DNA from: Planococcus citri
Lineage: Eukaryota > Arthropoda > Insecta > Hemiptera > Pseudococcidae
Direction: 5' to 3'
Length of the DNA stretch: 64,000 bases
NCBI RefSeq assembly: GCF_950023065.1
Contig: NC_088681.1
Span: 34,506,836 to 34,570,835 of the forward strand
Position numbers and translations under genes: made by a program. Position 1 is the stretch's first letter. Each line of letters opens with the position of its first letter. The notes below the pieces were generated by a model. That model was not told where the DNA came from. It was given only the letters and a program-made list of their open reading frames with translations, and did no database searches. Below are positions 57,248 through 64,000 of the stretch, piece after piece.

Positions 57248-60200
57248 GACATTTTGATAACGGTATTATTTTATGAGGCGCTTTTACACGTAATCAAAAT
57301 CATTTCGAGGAGAGCGAGAACTCAATTACTTGATGAACAGCGAACACACGACCAACTGAAAACAAATAAAAACGCGTTCGAGTTGATTGAACCGTCTCTA
57401 AACAATAGCACATTATTGGCTTCTTGGGCAACCTTATAAAAAAAGTAGGTAAAATACCGCGTTGGGAAAAATTTTCACCTATGTTTAGGTTCAATTATCC
57501 GTAGGCTTATGTAGGTATATATTCAAACACCAATCACCCAACGTGATCCTACAAAAAATTGATTACTTATATGATAAATTTTTCTCGTTAATTTTTAACA
57601 ATTTTTGAGATGAAAAAAAAATCAACTTCAATATCACCTAAATCTCATCCAACTTACTCCCTCTCCTTTTCCCAAAAGGTGGTGTGAACATCCAGAATTT
57701 TAGGTGCTGAAAAGCATTTTTCAATTTTTGGTGAATTTTTGAAAAACTTTGATCTAAAAATTGGGGAAAAATCGAAATTTACCAATTCAACCTACAAAGC
57801 TGAAATTTGGTTTGTACCCTATTTCCGACCTCCGGAATCGATAGGAAAAAGATTCTAATCGTTTTGAGTAGTTTTGGAGCCTCCAGCAGATTTTTGAAAG
57901 TTGAAATTTACACAAAATTTTACCCAAACAATCTGGAAAGCTAAAATTTACTTTACACTCTAATTTCAACACAATGAGTTGATTTTAATTTGATCAGTTG
58001 TTTTCAAGGCACTTCTCTAAAAATATGCGATTTCCGTTTTGAAGCTATCCCTAAGCAATTGAGAATGTTTAAAATAGGGCATAGAGTAAATTTTAGCTCC
58101 TCAACTTGATTGGGTGAAATTTTCGAAAAATTCCAACCATCAATAAGCCTGCTGTAAGCTCCAAAACCGCTCAAAACTGTTTCCAATCGATTCGAGGAGT
58201 CGGGTAAAATTTTGACTTTTTCTCAATTTTCAAGCCAAAGATTTTTAAAAGTTTGAGGGAAAATCGAAAAATGTACTTAAGCACGTGAAATTTGGCCGAT
58301 GAAGTATTTTTTGCATTCTAATTGGATTTAGCTTCGTCTTGATCACAGTTTTAAAAAATGCATTTCATCGCACTTTACATTTTTCAAGAAATGGCAAATG
58401 AGATGATTAATTAAGAAAAATAGATAGGCAGACAGGTAGAATCTATTCTAAAAATTGAATTTTGAGCTTTTGCCCAAAGAAGAAAGATTGAGCATGAGTC
58501 AAAAAATTCATTTTTTGAGACATCTCACAAAAAATTAAATTGTTGTTAGACTTTATTAAATCTGTACAATCATGTATCCCATCTGACTTCTTGAGAGACT
58601 ATTTAAATTTTAGTCAAATTAGTCTTTTTTGAAGGGAGTGCGAACGTGTACTTGAAGTTTGTGAGAAGCACCTATTTATTTCTCAATTTTTCAATTTTTT
58701 TTATAAGAAAAAATGAAAAAATCTTGATCCTATTGAATTGCGATACAAATGACAGTTAAATTGTGGAAAAAATGCCTAAAAGAAGCACTTTCTGCATGCG
58801 TAGTACAAAATCTTTTTTTTTTTTTTTTAATATCAACATTGCTATTTTTGAAACAATTTCTGAGTACCTATATAATATTTTGACACTTCAATCAATTTCA
58901 ATCAAACTCTTTTCGCGTGAATTTTCGTAGAGAACCATATTTTTTTCAGCTATTTTCTTTTCCAAGTCGAAATATTTTCAAAAATTCTTTAAAAAGAACC
59001 AAGAACGAAAATGTAGATAAATCATTATTAACCTCACATCCCAGACACTACTGATACTCAACGTTCAAAGTAATAAAATTTTTTCAAGAGATGATTTTTT
59101 TAAAATTTGGACGGCAACTAAACCGAACACCCACAGATGTATTACCATGTGACAATTTAATACAGAGCATTGCACTTTTTGACGTTTATAAAGTCGTTAT
59201 TTTTCAAATATTAACAACTTACGAGTAATAATTCTTAAAATAGAAAATTCTAAGAGAAATGCATTCAGTTCATTCGCAATTTTGGAAACAAACCCACCTA
59301 CAATACATTATAAGTATGTTCACGTGTCTTATTCTTCACCTTAATTATAGGTATAGGGAAATTAAACCAAAAACAGTGAAAAATTCTACCCATAACGATA
59401 TCTTCGAAGTGGAAAACAAATATCAAAAATCGTACTTACCAACTTATTTTTCCAACACTTTTCCGAGCTGGAAACCGAAACACCATAAAAACTTCACAGA
59501 ATAGGTATCGAACTGTAAATCACATACTCGCGCAAATGCACTCGCGAGTCCATAAAACTTCAGAAACAACAACAACAACGACGACGACAACACCGCAATA
59601 GCAATACCACAGATAACATACGACCGATACAACACGTTTCTATGAACCAACACCAGCCAAATAACTGGTTCATACTTGACTGGGATGCATGTGGTATACT
59701 ATGCACACACTACACACAGAGTTCCAGCGAATACGAAACCAGGATATGCTGCAGAAGGTATAGGTAAGATAGGTATAGGTATGTCTATGGTGTACCCGTT
59801 CTAAACAAGCTGTCTGGGTGTAGTTAAACTTAGCCTTTAGCAAAGAAGTAATAATTTAAACGCTGCAAGTGGTACAACGTGACGATAATGACACTAATAC
59901 TATTGACTTTTTGCCGATCACCGTTTCTACATACTCCAGCTCCACATCCAGTTCATCCCATCCCAGCTCACACCTACGAAAAAAATTAAAATTCGTTCTA
60001 CAGCGATGTGAAATTGTACTTGAGCATATGTAATTGTACCGCTAAAAACCGCGAATAATGATACTCGATTCCAGCTGTACTCGTATAATGCATTTTCATC
60101 TGGTATAGTAGGTCAATTCGCTGTATCTCAATATTTCGACCATTTTAAACGCTACTCCTTGTGCTCTCTTGCATCCACTATAAGAAAAAACACCATCGAC

Positions 60201-63200
60201 GTATCTTTCCAAGATGCTCGATTTAATTGGCAACGCTTTGAGGCGAATTCGCACCCATTTTGCAATATCACGGTTCAAAAATTGAAACCACCTATTCTAT
60301 CCCCATCCAAGTTTTAAGACTATCGAGCTGTGAGCAATTTCATCGCGGTCAACTACATTTATACAACTTTTCTCGAATTAGCACTCATTACTAAGCGAAC
60401 CTCGTATAGGTACGAGTATATGTAATGTATTTCCTCCTGCAGCTTTAGAAACCAGTTACCTTTATCTTCAACTCCTCGCGCTGCACCAGTCAAAATAACT
60501 TTCATAATGCAATTTCAAACTCGTTCCTAACAATTCCCAAGTATTTTATGGTATACCGATACTTCGATGCACACAAATCGCATTAAACCGGCCTATCGTT
60601 AAACATATCTAAGTGAAAAATGTGACATAGTTATTTTTTAACCCTTTATAGTATACAAAGAACAGAAAAATAAATAAATTCGTCTGCGAACTATCTCTAC
60701 AGGCGATGATTTCTTCATTCGTACCATTGTGAATTATAGGTACTCTTCTCTCGTTCAATTATTCCAATTCGATCTAGTAAACTTGCAGTCTCATATACCA
60801 GGTGTCCTAATTTGGTTTAGCTTACAGGCAAAAGATGTTAAAATTCGCTGGGACTCGGAAAAAAAACCTTCATACGTTTGTACGATTCAACTTCAGCACC
60901 GAAAAAGTCGCAAAAGCCGAGCTTTATTTGTGCAACTTTTGGCAAAAAAAGCTAATTCATGGCAAAACGCGAGATTTTGATCATTTAAACAAAAGTTGCT
61001 GTTTTTTTGACAACTTTTGGTAAAAACGAGGTTTTTGGACCATTTTTGGAAAAAAGTGAAACTTTGAGTTATTTTGTTTGCAGAAAAATACAATTTTAAC
61101 GATTTTATTAAAAAACGAGAAATATTTGACTCTTTGGAATTATTCACAACGAAATTATATTTTTTTCGAAAAGCGAGACTTTTTTTTGCACTTTTTAGGT
61201 AAAAAACGTTGGGACTTTAGTAACTCCAAGCAATTTCAGTTGAAAAACCGAGACCTTGACTGTTTTTAAATTTTTTTTGCTTTGGCACAATTTTTGGAAA
61301 AAAATAAGACTTTTTCGAATTTTTGCAAAAGAACGGTAATTTTTAGCAAATTTGCAAAAAAAAAAAACTAGAATTTTTGTCACAATTTTCAGCAAAAAGA
61401 AAAACTGGCAACTTTAGCAGAAAGCAGGACATTTTATGACAATTATTCTCAAAAAAATGATACGTTTTTGCAATCTTTGTGAAAAAAGCGAGACTTTTTT
61501 TCTATTCATTTTATCGATTAAAAAGCGAGACTTTTTGGTATTTTTTTCAAACAAAAAAAGGTTTTTTAAAAATTTGTAACTTTTTGAAATTTTTATCGAG
61601 AAAGCAACAATTTTTAGCAAGAAACGAGTTTATTTCGTAATTTTGACAAAAGGTAAGATTTTTTGCTATTTTTCGCAGAAAGTGAGACTTGGAAAATTTT
61701 AACAAAAGCCAGAACTAGTGTAGCCAGTCGGGAAAGAGTAAAAAAGTTTATACTTTTGCGAATTATTAATTGTACGAGTATTAGCATTTTTTCTCTTCAA
61801 TAAATCTCACACAACAATGTCTCTCCAACTCACTTAAATAACACTGCAAAATTTGATTTTGGAGGGAAAATTCTCAAAATGATCATTTTTCCAAAACAAG
61901 TGAAAAAAAAACAAAAGGCGACAGTAGAAGGAAATAAGACCATATTTCTTCTTCGATTTCGAAATTCTGAGAATTCTTTAGATTTTTCAAACTAAATTTT
62001 CGATTTACCAATTCTTTTTTATTCTTCTGGAAAAATACTTCCAATTTTTTCGAATTTCCAGGCCTTATTTGTAACCTATTCAATTTGAAAGTTGGATCGC
62101 AAATTTACAAGAGGTTTTCCGCCAACATCGACGCGCTTCATCGCTATTTTGACGATTAGTCAAACCAAAGTACTAAACTAGGACACTCGATATGCATACT
62201 ACATACACGTAGTAGATCGTAGCAATAGCAAACAACACGAACGAATACAAGAATGACAAACACCTATGCACATTCATTATACCATTATCCGATCACCATA
62301 GCGACATTACAATTACCTATACAGTATACCTATTACCTATCCTATAGCGCGCGCTTTCATCAAAGGTCACTATTTTCATACAAGCTAATAATTCGTTTTC
62401 ACATCTAAATTAGTATAAGAGTAGACCTTGGCTATGGCGCGCGAACAAGGTTGCATATCGGGACAAATATAAGAGGTTTTATTGAAGTTGGAATGTTTAT
62501 TCAGGTTTTTCTGGTATCTATCGAGATGATCTGCGCACACACACTTCAGCTACGGCAGCATCACTTATACCTATAGTTTGGTCAACTTCGGTCATTTACC
62601 TACATTCATTATTATTTTTTCTTCCTTTTACATATTAAACGCGTCGATTAAAAATTAGATTTTGAAGGAATGCGTGCCTAAGTGTAAGTTACAACCAACA
62701 AGTAGGTACTCATAACCAGTGGATTAGAATCGATTTCGATGATGGTGACGATGTGGTAAGCGAATGTGAAAGGTTCTCGCGAGCTAAGCGCCAGCATGTT
62801 TTTTTGCCGACAGCTTGGCCGGAAAGGGCTCAGAAAATGCAGCCTTCACCACAGTACAATTCATATTCGGAAGCCTGAAAATCATCGTGGATATCTTTCC
62901 AATACCTTGTCATAATTTCTCCGAATTATTTTCCTTTCTTTTGCTAAACAAAATTGAATAATATATTTTCCATTTTCTGATTTTTTTTTTTAAATTGAGA
63001 TTTTTTGACGTCAACAGAGTAGATTGAAAAATTAATTTCAGAAGAAATAGAAGTACAGGTCTATTACCCACGAGATGGAATAAAATAAATCGCTTATAAT
63101 CATGATTCAAATACAGGTAAGCTAATTATTGAATTTTTGCATGAAAATATACCAATCAGCACTAGAGACGTTGACCTTATCTTCACTATACTTACACACC

Positions 63201-63919
63201 TACGTAAAATTTTCAATTTTTTATTAAAAGTTCAATTTTCAAAAAAATACAAACATTTAAAACCAAATCAACAGCACAAAACCAAACACCTGCAATTGAC
63301 CACCAACATGGATTTTTTTTTTTTTTGAAATCGCACATTGCACCCGGCAAACCACCTCAGGCCAACGGAAAACACACCGTTACTTAGAATTATCACGTAC
63401 GTCTCTCTACTACATGTATGCATTAATATAATCAACATTATATCCAGTTATTAGTCAAAAGCCAACTATTATTATTGGTATTCTACACATAGTACATACA
63501 TGCAGAGGCTGCATATACCGCAACATGGAAAAAATGGCGTACATTTCAAAAGATTTACCTACATTAATAGACAGGTAGCAAACATGTGCATCCAGTTACA
63601 GCATCAAGTTCAGCACAAGTGACGCCGAAGAATTTACTGAAAGTGGATATAAAGTAGGTGAACAACATGGGTATAATACGATGGAATTCTGGAGAATATA
63701 GCAAACTATTTTATACTTCGCATGCAAATACGTATCCCTAACCAATAGTATGATTCTTTGTACAAATAATACCTACCTATGCAACTATGTATAAATTTAC
63801 TATCTATTAGTCTACAGTCAACGAAACCCAAAACATAGAAAATTGATCGATTTTTCTCCTAAATTTTTAAATACGAGTATCTAACATAATTAATAGGTAC
63901 CTACCACAAGTGTTTTAAA
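57248..63919. other. Upstream region of SESTD1
   Basis: It carries dispersed intergenic repeats at about 57660-58330, array 4 at 60890-61710, and a moderately GC-rich stretch at 59500-59760 with GTT/GTC triplet runs (minus-strand sense) that may be the SESTD1 5' UTR and promoter. A 46-base minus-strand start at 60505-60460 is discussed as a finding. No complete gene. Confidence 0.45.
60890..61710. repeat. Degenerate array of the same short unit (array 4)
   Basis: The longest continuous stretch, with about twenty units of AAAAAGCGAGACTTTTT and TTTTTGGCAAAA type. The poly-A/T of each unit creates open frames rich in Lys and Phe on both strands, which are artefacts. Confidence 0.55.
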
Positions 63920-64000
63920 ATGTTTTCTTCGCAAATATCTCGCATTGATCATGCCAAAGTGTTGAAAGATATCATTCCTGGAACTGGTGAAATTTTTGAT
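63920..64000 (+). CDS. Possible start of a gene cut by the right edge
   Basis: From ATG 63920 the frame is open to the edge for 27 codons: MFSSQISRIDHAKVLKDIIP and GTGEIFD. Amino-acid use is balanced and unlike the Lys/Phe/Asn noise of the surrounding AT-rich DNA. Too short to name. Confidence 0.4.
   Translation, partial: MFSSQISRIDHAKVLKDIIPGTGEIFD

Noticed and set aside
60835..61620. Cluster of Lys/Phe-rich open frames on both strands
   Set aside because: They are by-products of the AAAAAGCGAGACTTTTT repeat array.
1..64000. Bacterial-type defence system, CRISPR array, prophage or operon
   Set aside because: Exon-intron structure, spectrin-repeat genes, a SINE and MITEs show that this is animal nuclear DNA; no regular spacer-repeat array or compact gene cluster exists.

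Overview
This window is AT-rich eukaryotic nuclear DNA, almost certainly from an arthropod and most likely an insect. The coding sequence is cut into short exons with consensus GT/AG junctions, separated by long introns full of poly-A/T tracts, small transposons and AGGTACCTA-type words. The species cannot be fixed from the sequence; a hemipteran is a guess. There is no bacterial operon, CRISPR array or phage module. The long open frames on the strand opposite real exons are shadows.

Three genes were rebuilt by hand from splice sites and phase. (1) Minus strand, 57247 to 51319: a complete 14-exon gene for a 969-residue protein with an N-terminal SEC14 domain and spectrin repeats, the arthropod ortholog of SESTD1. 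(2) Minus strand, 40627 to 5513 and running off the left edge: eleven exons in continuous phase (676 residues seen) matching the N-terminal half of CCDC141 (CAMDI), including its distinctive first exon, which lies 25.8 kb upstream of the next one. (3) Plus strand, 36882 to 46808: a seven-exon gene for a 979-residue protein with a signal peptide, a long low-complexity region and a C-terminal DNA/RNA non-specific endonuclease domain whose catalytic RGH motif looks lost. Its exons interleave with minus-strand exons. Three further minus-strand exons (47269 to 42399) start with their own ATG, resemble the SESTD1 tail exon, and may be an alternative 5' end of the CCDC141 gene.

Layout from left to right: 1-5512, CCDC141 intron with a decayed repeat array; 5513-14753, CCDC141 exons 2-11; 14754-40525, its giant first intron, which holds nested hAT-like MITEs, a TIR element, a tRNA-type SINE and several tandem duplications, and at its right end the start of the nuclease-like gene; 40526-47269, CCDC141 exon 1 and the alternative 5' exons interleaved with nuclease-like exons; 47270-51318, intergenic repeats; 51319-57247, SESTD1; 57248-63919, upstream DNA with repeat arrays; 63920-64000, the possible start of another plus-strand gene.

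The SESTD1-then-CCDC141 order on one strand matches the human 2q31 arrangement (SESTD1, CCDC141, TTN), so this looks like an ancient linkage of two related spectrin-repeat genes, invaded by an antisense secreted nuclease-like gene. All homology calls come from recognising sequence patterns; no search was run.
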